A stretch of 51,589 bases of DNA from Lentzea aerocolonigenes (GTDB lineage: Bacteria; Actinomycetota; Actinomycetes; Mycobacteriales; Pseudonocardiaceae). The position numbers and the translations under genes are program-made. The stretch spans positions 1 through 51,589 of the forward strand of contig NZ_JYJG01000137.1 of the NCBI RefSeq assembly GCF_000955955.1, written 5' to 3'. The stretch's first letter is position 1, and every line of letters starts with the position of its first letter. Below, piece after piece: positions 37,407 through 44,227 of the stretch. The notes beneath the pieces were generated by a model that had not been told where the DNA came from, did no database searches, and saw only the letters and a list, made by a program, of their open reading frames with translations.

Positions 37407-40010
37407 GATCTCCACCAGGACGCCGTCGGCGACCATCTCCTCGACCGCCTTCGGCAGCAGGTAGGCGGTACCGCCGCCGGGCTGCTCGAACCACGGCACC
37501 GCGACACCCGTCAGCACCTCGAGCGGGCGGCGCAACCGGTACACGCGGTACGGGCGGTTGATCCACGACGGCACGAGGCTGCGTTCCGGGAACGGGGTGC
37601 CCGCCACGTAGACGAGGTTGCCGCTCTGGTCGCCGTAGCGGTCGACCTCCGTGCCCGCCGGCAGCTCGAACATCTGCTTGTGGCGGAACAACGTCAGCGG
37701 CGGCTCGCCCGCGAGCGGCGTGATCGGGAACTTCCGCTTCGACGGTTCCTCCTGGGCCACGGCGGCCGCCACCGGCGAGGGTGCCGGAGCCGGTGCCGGG
37801 ACCAGAGGTGGCGGGGGCGGAGGTGCCTGCTGCGCCTGCGGTTGCGGCATCGGCGGGCGCTGCGGCGGAACCGGGCGGCGCGGCTCCTCGCGGAAGCCGT
37901 TGGTCATCGGCCGCTGCGGCGGGGGCGGCGGCTGGGGTACCCGCGGGACCGTGCGGAAGTTGCCCAGCACCAGCTTGCCGACCAGGTACGCCGACGCGTC
38001 CTCGACCTTGTCGAACCGCACCGGGCTCTTCGGGCCGTGGTCGAACCAGCACACCTCCCAGCTGTCGCCGTCGAGGTGCAACGTCCAGGTGCGGTCGGCC
38101 GGCTCGCCGATCCGGAACACGCCGTGCGGCACGTTGAGGTCGTCGAGCGCGCGACGGGTGCCCGCCAGCTCGCGGTCTTCCTCGGGTGTGACCGTGCGCG
38201 GCGGCTTCACCGGCTCCGGCTCGGGTTCCGGTTCGGGCTCCGGCTCGTTGAACAGCGCCGCGTCGAACTGGGTCGTCTCCTCGACCGGAGCGGGCGCGGG
38301 GACCGGCACCGGCACGACCGGCACCACGGCAGGCGGCATCGGCGAGGACTCGGCGACGGCCTCCGGTTCGAAGTGGACGTCGAGCTGGGACTCGAACGGC
38401 TGGGACTCGAACGGCTGCTGCTCGAACGACTGCTCGAAGGCCTGGGGCTCGAACGAGGTGGTGGACTCGATCTCCTCCTCGGCCAGGTCCGGCTCGTCCT
38501 CTGCGACCGTGACGACCGGGTGCTCCTCGGTCACCTCGGCCGGGCTCTCCAGCGGCTCGTCGAGGACCGGGCTCCACGCCATCGTGTCCTGCATGGCGTC
38601 GCGCGGGCGTTCCTCGGTCTCGGCTTCGATGGCGTCCGTGAGCTCCGCCTCGCGGTGGTGCGTGAGGAGCTCGGGCTCGTCCGGTCCTGCGGTCGGGATC
38701 TCGGGTTCGTCGACGGCGTCCACGACATCGTGTTCGTCTTCGTGGCCCAGTTCGGTTTCGACCGGTTCCTCGGCGACGGGCTCCGGGTCGGGGACGGCCT
38801 TGACGACGGGCTCCGGTTCCTCGACCTCGCTCGGGTGCGGGGCGAAGAGGTCCATGCCGGCGCCGTACGTCTCGCGCAGGCGCCGCTCGTCGACGTGGTC
38901 CGGCACGCCGTCGGAGTCGAAGACCACCCGGTAGGGCGGGCCGTCGGCGGCCGGCAGCGGCACGGGCACGGCGACCGTCGCGCCGATGTCGTCGGACTCG
39001 GGCTCGGGCTCGGTCACGACCTGCGGCTGCTCGGTCGTGACCTCGGCCGCCTGCGGGTCGGGGTACATCGGCTCGAAGTCGTACTCCTCCGGCTCCACCT
39101 CGGCCGCGAACTTCGGCGCCTGCACGAACTGCGTGGCGTCGGCCTGGGGTTCCGGTTCGGGCTCGGGTTCCGGCTCCGGCTGGAGCAGCTGGGTGCCGGC
39201 GGGCGCGGCGGGCGCACCGAGGTTCGCGGCGGCGGCGAGCCTCGACTCCTCGGACACCTCCGGCAGGCTGAACCCGGCGGCACGCGCCCGTTCGACCAGC
39301 TCGGGCTCGGGCGGCACGCCGTACTTGCGCAGGTAGTAGGAGACTCCGGCGGGCCAGATCCAGGCACCGTCGGTCTGGAACCCGGACGGCACGACCTGCG
39401 GCGCGTCCGGTGCCAGCACGTCCGCGTCGAAGCCACGCCCGGCCACGGCGACCGGAGCGTTCGACAGGTACGTCAGCAGCGGCGCGACCTCGGGTTCCGG
39501 CACCGGCGGGCGGTTGACCGACGGACGACCGTTCGGCCCGGCCCCGTCGAACACCCGGACCGTGCGGAACACCGGCGTCGGCGGGTTCAGCCTGCGGCGC
39601 AGCCAGTCCGGCAGGTTCTCGTCGGCACGCGGGAAGAACCGCATCTCGTCGAAGTACGCCTGCTGCGGAGGAGGCGTCTGCCAGCTCGGTTCGGCCCGGT
39701 CGAAGTCGAGGTTGTAGCTCGACGGGTGGTCGAGCTGGTAGCGGGCGTTCGTCCAGCTGCCCCTGCCCTCGCGGTGCATGCCGGCCCGCAACCGGGCGAA
39801 CAAGGACGCGACGTCCTGCGGCGGCGCCCAGGAGTGCGAGGAGCCGTCCTGCAGCCGCATCTCGGCTTCCAGCTCGAAGTACCGGCCGGTGGCTCGGTAC
39901 TGCGCGATCACACTGCGCCAGTCCTCTGGAGCGGCCCGCATGAGAGTCAGGCCGATCTGCTTAACCAGAGCGTCCTGCTCGGTAGGGTTCAACGGCTTCG
40001 GCTCGGACAC
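37392..40010 (-). CDS. large protein with C-terminal TNT (NAD glycohydrolase) domain
   Basis: An 872-residue protein. The last 100 residues match the TNT/DUF4237 domain of Mycobacterium CpnT: 'ELPAGTEVDRYGDQSGNLVYVAGTPFPERSL', 'YRVYRLRRPLEVLTGVAVPWFEQPGGG', 'VEEMVADGVL'. The Gln in 'WFEQPGGG' fits the catalytic Gln. Residues 90-235 are a separate globular region ('YLRKYGVPPEPELVERARAAGF'). Residues about 260-640 are low-complexity and acidic (EPEPEP runs), then a Pro/Gln-rich linker. There is no signal peptide or membrane helix and no obvious immunity gene beside it. It could be a secreted toxin using another export route or an internal NADase. GTG start at 40010. Confidence 0.85.
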
Positions 40011-40149
40011 GCCAACATCTTCCCCTGCAAATCGCCGGATCGCACACGTCCCCCGCCGCTGCGCCGAACGGTGGAGGCCCGACCATAACGCGGTGAACCC
40101 GCCGGGTTAAAGCTGATCAAGAACACGTCCGACCCCGCTGGAGGAGCCG

Positions 40150-41067
40150 TTGTCCCGGTCCGCGCAGGTGACCGGCGGTGTGCTGGCCGCGATCGGCGGG
40201 CTGGCCATCGCCGTCCAAGGTCGGGTGAACGGATCGCTCGCCGCGTCGTTGCAGAACGGATTCCTCGCCGCGCTCATCTCATTTGGCGGCGGCTGGCTGG
40301 TGCTGGTGGTGGCGGTCCTGTCCCGACAGTCCGGGCGGCACGGTCTGCTGCGGCTGCGAGACGCGCTGGTGCACCGGCGGATCCGGTGGTGGGAGTGCGT
40401 CGGCGGACTCGCGGGCGCGTTCCTGGTGACTTCGCAGGGCATCGCGATCGCGACGATCGGTGTGGCCGTGTTCACGGTCGCGGTGGTCGTCGGGCAGGTG
40501 GTGAGCAGCCTGGTCGTGGACCGGCGCGGCATCGGGCCGGGTGAGCCGAAGCCGTTGACGGTGACGCGTGTGCTCGGCGCGGCGGTCGGTGTCGTCGCCG
40601 TGGTGGTCGCGGTGTCCGCTCGGTTCACGTCGCCGGGCGCGTTGTGGCTCGCGGTGCTGCCGCTGGTCGCCGGGCTGCTGATGGGCTGGCAGCAGGCGGT
40701 GAACGGGCTGGTGCGCGAGGCCGCGGGGCACTCGGTGGCGACGATCTTGGTGAACTTCACCACGGGCACGGTCGCGTTGCTGGTCGTCAACCTGGTGGCG
40801 GCCCGCGGGGTGGCCTCGTTCCCCTCGGAGTGGTGGCTGTACCTCGGCGGGTTGCTCGGCATCGTCGGCGTGGGCGGCGCGATCGTGTCCGTGCGGTTCA
40901 TCGGCGTGTTGATGGTGGGGCTGTGCACGGTGTGCGGGCAGCTCATCGGGGCCGTGCTGCTGGACGCGCTGGCCGGGCACCTCGCGTTGCCGACGATCAT
41001 CGGCGTGGTGCTGACGCTGGTGTCGGTGGGCGTCGCCGCGTTGCCCAGTGGGAGGATGACCAGGTGA
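40150..41067 (+). CDS. YdcZ/DUF606-type DMT transporter
   Basis: A 305-residue membrane protein with two tandem five-helix halves of the drug/metabolite transporter superfamily, DUF606 (YdcZ) branch. Halves are recognised by '[23 protein letters not shown]' and '[32 protein letters not shown]'. The TTG at 40150 has GGAGGA 5 nt upstream. Its stop overlaps the folD start (GTGA), suggesting coupling, perhaps related to a folate-linked metabolite (speculative). Confidence 0.9.
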   Translation: MSRSAQVTGGVLAAIGGLAIAVQGRVNGSLAASLQNGFLAALISFGGGWLVLVVAVLSRQSGRHGLLRLRDALVHRRIRWWECVGGLAGAFLVTSQGIAIATIGVAVFTVAVVVGQVVSSLVVDRRGIGPGEPKPLTVTRVLGAAVGVVAVVVAVSARFTSPGALWLAVLPLVAGLLMGWQQAVNGLVREAAGHSVATILVNFTTGTVALLVVNLVAARGVASFPSEWWLYLGGLLGIVGVGGAIVSVRFIGVLMVGLCTVCGQLIGAVLLDALAGHLALPTIIGVVLTLVSVGVAALPSGRMTR

Positions 41068-41912
41068 CTGCGACGCTGCTCAACGGCAACGAAACCCGGA
41101 ACGCGCTGTTCGAGGACCTCAAGGCGCGGGTCGCCGCACTGCCCGTGCCGGTGGGCCTGGCCACCGTGCTGGTCGGTGACGACCCCGGCTCGCACTCGTA
41201 CGTCAAGGGCAAGCACCGGGCGTGCGAGAAGGTCGGCATCTCCTCGATCAGGCGTGACCTGCCCGAGTCGATCACGCAGCAGGAGCTCGAGGCCGTCATC
41301 GACGAGCTGAACGCGAACCCCGAGGTCACCGCGTACATCGTCCAGCTGCCGCTGCCCAAGCACCTCAACGCGAACGCGATCCTGGAGCGCATCGACCCGG
41401 CGAAGGACGGCGACGGCCTGCACCCGGTCAACCTCGGCAAGCTCGTGCTCGGTGAGGAAGCCGCGCTGCCCGCGACCCCGCGCGGCATCGTGGAGCTGCT
41501 GCGCCGCTACGACGTGCCGATCGCGGGCGCGAACGTCACCGTCGTCGGCCGCGGCGTCACCGTCGGCCGCCCGATCGGCCTGCTGCTGACCCGCCGCTCC
41601 GAGAACGCCACCGTGACGCTGTGCCACACCGGCACCAAGGACCTGGCCGCGGAGGTGCGCCGCGCGGACATCGTGATCGCCGGCGCCGGCAGCCCCGGCC
41701 TGATCACCGCGGACATGGTCAAGCCGGGCGCGGCCGTGGTCGACGTCGGCATCACCCGCACCGAGGCCGGTCTCGTCGGCGACGTGGCCCCCGAGGTCCG
41801 CGAGGTGGCCGGCTGGCTCGCCCCGATCCCCGGTGGTGCCGGTCCGATGACCGTCGCGATGCTGCTGACCAACACCGTCGAAGCCGCCGAGCGCGCCCAT
41901 GCGACGGTCTGA
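41064..41912 (+). CDS. folD: methylenetetrahydrofolate dehydrogenase/cyclohydrolase
   Basis: Bifunctional enzyme interconverting 5,10-methylene-, methenyl- and 10-formyl-tetrahydrofolate. The 282-residue protein has '[16 protein letters not shown]' with the catalytic Lys, 'IVQLPLPKH', '[11 protein letters not shown]', the NADP-binding '[16 protein letters not shown]' and '[15 protein letters not shown]'. The GTG at 41064 has GGAGG upstream and overlaps the transporter stop by 4 bp. DUF3017 follows immediately, the usual actinobacterial arrangement. Confidence 0.97.
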   Translation: MTATLLNGNETRNALFEDLKARVAALPVPVGLATVLVGDDPGSHSYVKGKHRACEKVGISSIRRDLPESITQQELEAVIDELNANPEVTAYIVQLPLPKHLNANAILERIDPAKDGDGLHPVNLGKLVLGEEAALPATPRGIVELLRRYDVPIAGANVTVVGRGVTVGRPIGLLLTRRSENATVTLCHTGTKDLAAEVRRADIVIAGAGSPGLITADMVKPGAAVVDVGITRTEAGLVGDVAPEVREVAGWLAPIPGGAGPMTVAMLLTNTVEAAERAHATV

Positions 41913-41925
41913 CGCAGAGGCGCTC

Positions 41926-42219
41926 ATGCCGGAACAGCGCTGGCGCTCGGGCCCCGGGAAGCACCTGCCGTTCGCGCTGGTGCTCGGGGTCGGCGTGCTC
42001 GGGCTGGTGCGGATCTTCCAGTACCACTGGCGGCAGGGTGCAGTCCTTCTGGGCGTGTCGCTGCTGGTGGCGGCCGTGCTGCGGATCCTGGTGACCGACG
42101 AGCAGGCCGGTCTGATCAAGATCCGCGGTCGTGGCATGGACGCGTTTCTCTACTCCACGTTGGGCGTCGTGGTGATCGCCGTGTCGTTGACGATCACCGG
42201 CGGCCCGCTCAGCCGATAG
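41926..42219 (+). CDS. DUF3017 membrane protein
   Basis: A 97-residue membrane protein of the DUF3017 family found next to folD in many actinobacteria. Three hydrophobic segments: 'LPFALVLGVGVLGLVRIF', 'GAVLLGVSLLVAAVLRIL' and 'STLGVVVIAVSLTITG'. The ATG at 41926 has AGAGG 5 nt upstream; an earlier ATG at 41899 overlaps folD. Its end overlaps the convergent TetR gene by 11 bp. Function unknown. Confidence 0.88.
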   Translation: MPEQRWRSGPGKHLPFALVLGVGVLGLVRIFQYHWRQGAVLLGVSLLVAAVLRILVTDEQAGLIKIRGRGMDAFLYSTLGVVVIAVSLTITGGPLSR

Positions 42220-42778
42220 CGCGGTCGACGAGGACCTCGATGAGCTCGTCGAGGTCCATCGGCTCGACGATGTCGGGCAGCGTCAGCCGTTCGTAGATCA
42301 ACCCCGTCATCGCGAAGTACAGCGAGATGACGGTCATCCGGTCGCCGGGCAGCTTCGAGTCCTCGTTGAACGAGATGTTGAACTCGAGGTTGTCGGCGAC
42401 CGTTTTCGTGAGCGCGGTCCTGAGGTCCGGCCTTCGGGTCGCCTCCAGCCGCAGCTCCATCATCGCCAGGTAGCAGGCCCTGTCGGCGTCCGCGCGCCTG
42501 ATGATGTCGTGCATGAACTTGAGCGTGAGCGCCTTGTCGCGCGGCATGGCGAGCGACTCCGCGATCGACTCGTCGGACGGCATGAGCCGCTGGTTGACCC
42601 TGATCGCCACCTCCGACATGAGGTCGTCGCGGCTGGCGAAGTAGTTCGACGCCGTACCCGCGGGCACTGCCGCCTTGGCGTCGATCGCGCGGTAGGTCAG
42701 GCCTCGCGCGCCTTCCTCCGACAGGACGTCGATCGCCGCGTCCAGCAGCTGGGTTCTGCGCGCTTCGTTGCGGACCAC
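42209..42778 (-). CDS. TetR-family regulator divergent from DHFR-like gene
   Basis: A 189-residue TetR regulator. The DNA-binding domain is at residues 5-55 with 'LTYRAIDAKAAVPAGTASNYFASRDDLMSE'. The C-terminal domain ('FMHDIIRRADADRACYLAMMELRLEATRRPDLRTAL') is of a common actinobacterial type with unknown ligand. The GTG at 42778 has an ideal AAGGAGG 5 nt upstream. It is divergent from the DHFR-like gene, with palindromic and directly repeated sequence between them. Confidence 0.93.
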   Translation of the reverse strand: MVRNEARRTQLLDAAIDVLSEEGARGLTYRAIDAKAAVPAGTASNYFASRDDLMSEVAIRVNQRLMPSDESIAESLAMPRDKALTLKFMHDIIRRADADRACYLAMMELRLEATRRPDLRTALTKTVADNLEFNISFNEDSKLPGDRMTVISLYFAMTGLIYERLTLPDIVEPMDLDELIEVLVDRAIG

Positions 42779-42786
42779 GTTTCCTC

Positions 42787-42830
42787 CTTGACAACCACTA
42801 CAGACATAGTACTACAGTTGTCGTGGTTCG
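42787..42830. promoter_or_regulatory. TetR operator / divergent promoter
   Basis: TTGACA (42789-42794) and TACTAC (42811-42816) form a plausible plus-strand promoter. GACAAC and GTTGTC (about 42791-42796 and 42818-42823) are inverted around a core with ACTACAG twice and the palindrome TAGTACTA. This fits a TetR operator overlapping both promoters. Confidence 0.6.
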
Positions 42831-42906
42831 AGACCCGAGTTCGTGTCCAGACGAACTCGCCGCCGTCTGCGGAGCAGCGGCAATCAAACACAGGGGGATG
42901 ATCTGC

Positions 42907-43470
42907 ATGCGAAAGCTCGTCTACTACGTGGCAGTGACGCTGGACGGGTTCATCGCGGCCGAGGACGGGACCTTCGACGGGTTCATCTTCGAAGGCGACC
43001 ACATGGCCGGCATCAACGCCGAGTACCCGGACACGCTGCCCACCCAGTTCCGCTCGGCGCTCGGCCTGTCGGACGCGCCGAACCGGCACTTCGACACGGT
43101 GCTGATGGGCCGCCACACCTACCAGGTGCCGGGCGGCCTGCCGTCGCCCTACGCACACCTGAGGCAGTTCGTCGTGTCGTCATCGTTGATCGACACCCCG
43201 CCCGACGTCGCCGTGATCCGCCAGGACGTCGTCGGCCGCGTGCGGGAGTTGAAGGAAGAGGACGGCCTCGACATCTGGCTGTGCGGCGGCGGCAAGCTGG
43301 CGGCCGAACTGCTGCCGCTGATCGACACGTTGTTGTTGAAGATCCACCCGGTGGTGTTCGGGCGCGGGATCCCGCTGTTCGACGGAAAAGCCGACATCAC
43401 GACGTTCGCGCGCACCAACGCGCAGCTGTTCGAGAGCGGGGTTTCGTTCATGACTTACGAACGCTCCTGA
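42907..43470 (+). CDS. dihydrofolate-reductase-like (RibD C-terminal) protein
   Basis: A 187-residue protein of the DHFR/RibD-C family: 'YYVAVTLDGFIAAEDGTFDGF' at the N-terminus, 'VLMGRHTYQ' in the middle, and 'LDIWLCGGGKLAAELLPLIDTLLLKIHPVVFGRGIPLF' with the nucleotide-binding GGG. These are NADPH-dependent reductases of unknown substrate; the folate-pathway label is historical. The ATG at 42907 is chosen because AGGGGG lies 9 nt upstream; the ATG at 42898 abuts that site. Probably controlled by the divergent TetR gene. Confidence 0.9.
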   Translation: MRKLVYYVAVTLDGFIAAEDGTFDGFIFEGDHMAGINAEYPDTLPTQFRSALGLSDAPNRHFDTVLMGRHTYQVPGGLPSPYAHLRQFVVSSSLIDTPPDVAVIRQDVVGRVRELKEEDGLDIWLCGGGKLAAELLPLIDTLLLKIHPVVFGRGIPLFDGKADITTFARTNAQLFESGVSFMTYERS

Positions 43471-43477
43471 TAAATCA

Positions 43478-43506
43478 TTGACGTGCGGCGGGTTCGCCCG
43501 TAATAC
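43478..43506 (+). promoter_or_regulatory. sigma-70-type promoter of the tRNA array
   Basis: TTGACG (43478-43483), a 17-nt spacer and TAATAC (43501-43506) make a near-consensus promoter, with expected transcript start near 43513. It lies directly after the DHFR-like stop and is the only good promoter before the leader ORF and six tRNA genes. The spacer includes CGGG-TTCG-CCCG, a small stable hairpin. Confidence 0.7.
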
Positions 43507-43538
43507 TTGGTCCAACATCGAGACGGAAGGGGAACGCC

Positions 43539-43616
43539 ATGAGCAGCCGATTTAGCTCACGTCGACCGTCCCCGCGACCGTTTTCGCAGGTGAGCGACAC
43601 TGGCTCCCCACCATGA
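43539..43616 (+). CDS. 25-codon leader peptide rich in Ser, Arg, Pro, Phe
   Basis: A small ORF (ATG at 43539, TGA at 43614) with a strong ribosome-binding site, GGAAGGGG, 6 nt upstream. Residues 1-16 read MSSRFSSRRPSPRPFS: after Met, 15 residues in a row are only Ser, Arg, Pro or Phe. These are exactly the amino acids of the six tRNAs encoded downstream. Several codons are rare in a G+C-rich genome (CGA three times, TTT twice, CGT, TCA, CCA). Codons 22-24 form the 5' arm of a hairpin that excludes the terminator-like hairpin after the ORF. It is interpreted as a leader peptide for ribosome-mediated attenuation; a chance basic low-complexity ORF remains possible. Confidence 0.6.
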   Translation: MSSRFSSRRPSPRPFSQVSDTGSPP

Positions 43617-43644
43617 CCTGGTAGTACGTCATGTTCAGGGAGCC
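43602..43644 (+). promoter_or_regulatory. putative antiterminator hairpin
   Basis: GGCTCCC (43602-43608) pairs with GGGAGCC (43638-43644), and inside it CATGAC (43612-43617) pairs with GTCATG (43628-43633): 13 bp in two coaxial segments. Its 3' arm shares AGCC (43641-43644) with the 5' arm of the next hairpin, so only one can form. The 5' arm lies in the last codons of the leader ORF. Confidence 0.6.
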
Positions 43645-43672
43645 GCCCCTCGGGAGACCGAGCAGGGCGGCT
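43641..43672 (+). terminator. putative attenuator terminator before tRNA array
   Basis: AGCCGCCC (43641-43648) pairs with GGGCGGCT (43665-43672), and CTCGG (43649-43653) pairs with CCGAG (43658-43662) around GAGA. The 13-bp stem with a 2-nt bulge is followed by a T-rich stretch (TCTTCTATT) and lies 26 nt before the first tRNA, as an attenuator would. Confidence 0.65.
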
Positions 43673-43698
43673 TCTTCTATTCAGTGTGCTTTTATTTC

Positions 43699-43770
43699 GC
43701 CCTTGTAGCCCAATGGAAAAGGCGCGGCGCTACGAACGCCGAGATTCAGGTTCGACTCCTGGCAGGGGTA
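43699..43770 (+). tRNA. tRNA-Arg (anticodon ACG)
   Basis: The anticodon arm CGGCG-CTACGAA-CGCCG gives anticodon ACG. The T-arm is TCAGG-TTCGACT-CCTGG and the acceptor pairs GCCCTTG with CAGGGGT. The D-stem is only 3 bp. No CCA is encoded. First gene of a compact six-tRNA array. Confidence 0.85.
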
Positions 43771-43774
43771 CTCG

Positions 43775-43847
43775 CGGATGCGAGGGAGACGGCTAACCCG
43801 CCTCATTTGGGATGAGGACATACCGCGTTCGACTCGCGGGCATCCGA
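43775..43847 (+). tRNA. tRNA-Pro (anticodon UGG)
   Basis: The acceptor is CGGATGC/GCATCCG (7 perfect pairs). The anticodon arm CCTCA-TTTGGGA-TGAGG gives TGG. The T-arm is CCGCG-TTCGACT-CGCGG. Position 8 is G rather than the near-universal U. It starts 4 nt after tRNA-Arg. No CCA is encoded. Confidence 0.8.
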
Positions 43848-43876
43848 CTTTGTAAGGCGCTCTTCGGAGCGCGCAA

Positions 43877-43948
43877 GGCTCTTTAGCTCAACTGGTAGAG
43901 CACCGGGGTGAAGACCCGGCGGTCAGGGTTCGACTCCCTGGGGAGCCA
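43877..43948 (+). tRNA. tRNA-Phe (anticodon GAA)
   Basis: The anticodon arm CCGGG-GTGAAGA-CCCGG gives GAA, with U33 present and G at positions 32 and 37. The T-arm is CAGGG-TTCGACT-CCCTG, the D-stem GCTC/GAGC and the acceptor GGCTCTT/GGGAGCC includes wobble pairs. It looks unlike typical actinobacterial housekeeping tRNA-Phe. Confidence 0.88.
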
Positions 43949-43958
43949 CGCAGGACGG

Positions 43959-44046
43959 GGAGGGCTGGCCGAGTGGTAAGGCACCGGTTTGCTAAGCCGT
44001 GGTCCGGGCATCACGCCCGGCGCGCGTTCGATCCGCGCGCCCTCCG
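43959..44046 (+). tRNA. tRNA-Ser (anticodon GCU)
   Basis: The acceptor is GGAGGGC/GCCCTCC. The anticodon loop TTGCTAA gives GCT. A long variable arm (CCGGGC-ATCAC-GCCCGG) confirms a type II tRNA. The T-arm is CGCGCG-TTCGATC-CGCGCG. Discriminator G, as expected for Ser. The anticodon stem has one mismatch and one wobble. Confidence 0.9.
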
Positions 44047-44057
44047 TCCCTGTGCTT

Positions 44058-44146
44058 GGAGGATTGGCCGAGCCCGGTAAGGCAGCTGTCTCGAAAACAG
44101 TGGTCAGCGCGCGAGCGCTGCGCAGGTTCGAATCCTGCATCCTCCG
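44058..44146 (+). tRNA. tRNA-Ser (anticodon CGA)
   Basis: The acceptor is GGAGGAT/ATCCTCC. The anticodon arm GCTGT-CTCGAAA-ACAGT gives CGA. The long variable arm CAGCGC-GCGA-GCGCTG marks a type II tRNA. The T-arm is GCAGG-TTCGAAT-CCTGC. It starts 11 nt after tRNA-Ser(GCU). Confidence 0.92.
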
Positions 44147-44150
44147 CCAC

Positions 44151-44222
44151 ACCCTCGTGGTCCAACGGACACGACACCGGCGTCCGAAGCCGGAGACGCA
44201 GGTTCGACTCCTGCCGGGGGTA
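44151..44222 (+). tRNA. tRNA-Arg (anticodon CCG)
   Basis: The anticodon arm CCGGC-GTCCGAA-GCCGG gives CCG. The T-arm is GCAGG-TTCGACT-CCTGC, the acceptor is ACCCTCG/CGGGGGT and the discriminator is A. The D-stem is 3 bp. It is the last gene of the array, ending 5 nt before the convergent dnaE2 stop. The starting A is unusual for tRNA-Arg. Confidence 0.85.
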
Positions 44223-44227
44223 CCAGT

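Noticed and set aside
38190..39180. Repetitive GGCTCCGGCTCGGGTTCCGG-like DNA that could suggest a CRISPR or satellite
   Set aside because: The repeats are irregular, in frame, and encode Glu-Pro runs of the TNT-domain protein; no spacer structure exists.
37680..40088. 802-codon plus-strand frame opposite the TNT-domain gene
   Set aside because: Shadow of the minus-strand gene; its composition mirrors the acidic repeats read antisense.
40107..42137. 676-codon minus-strand frame opposite the transporter, folD and DUF3017
   Set aside because: Thr/Pro/Arg-rich shadow; the plus-strand genes have full family motifs.
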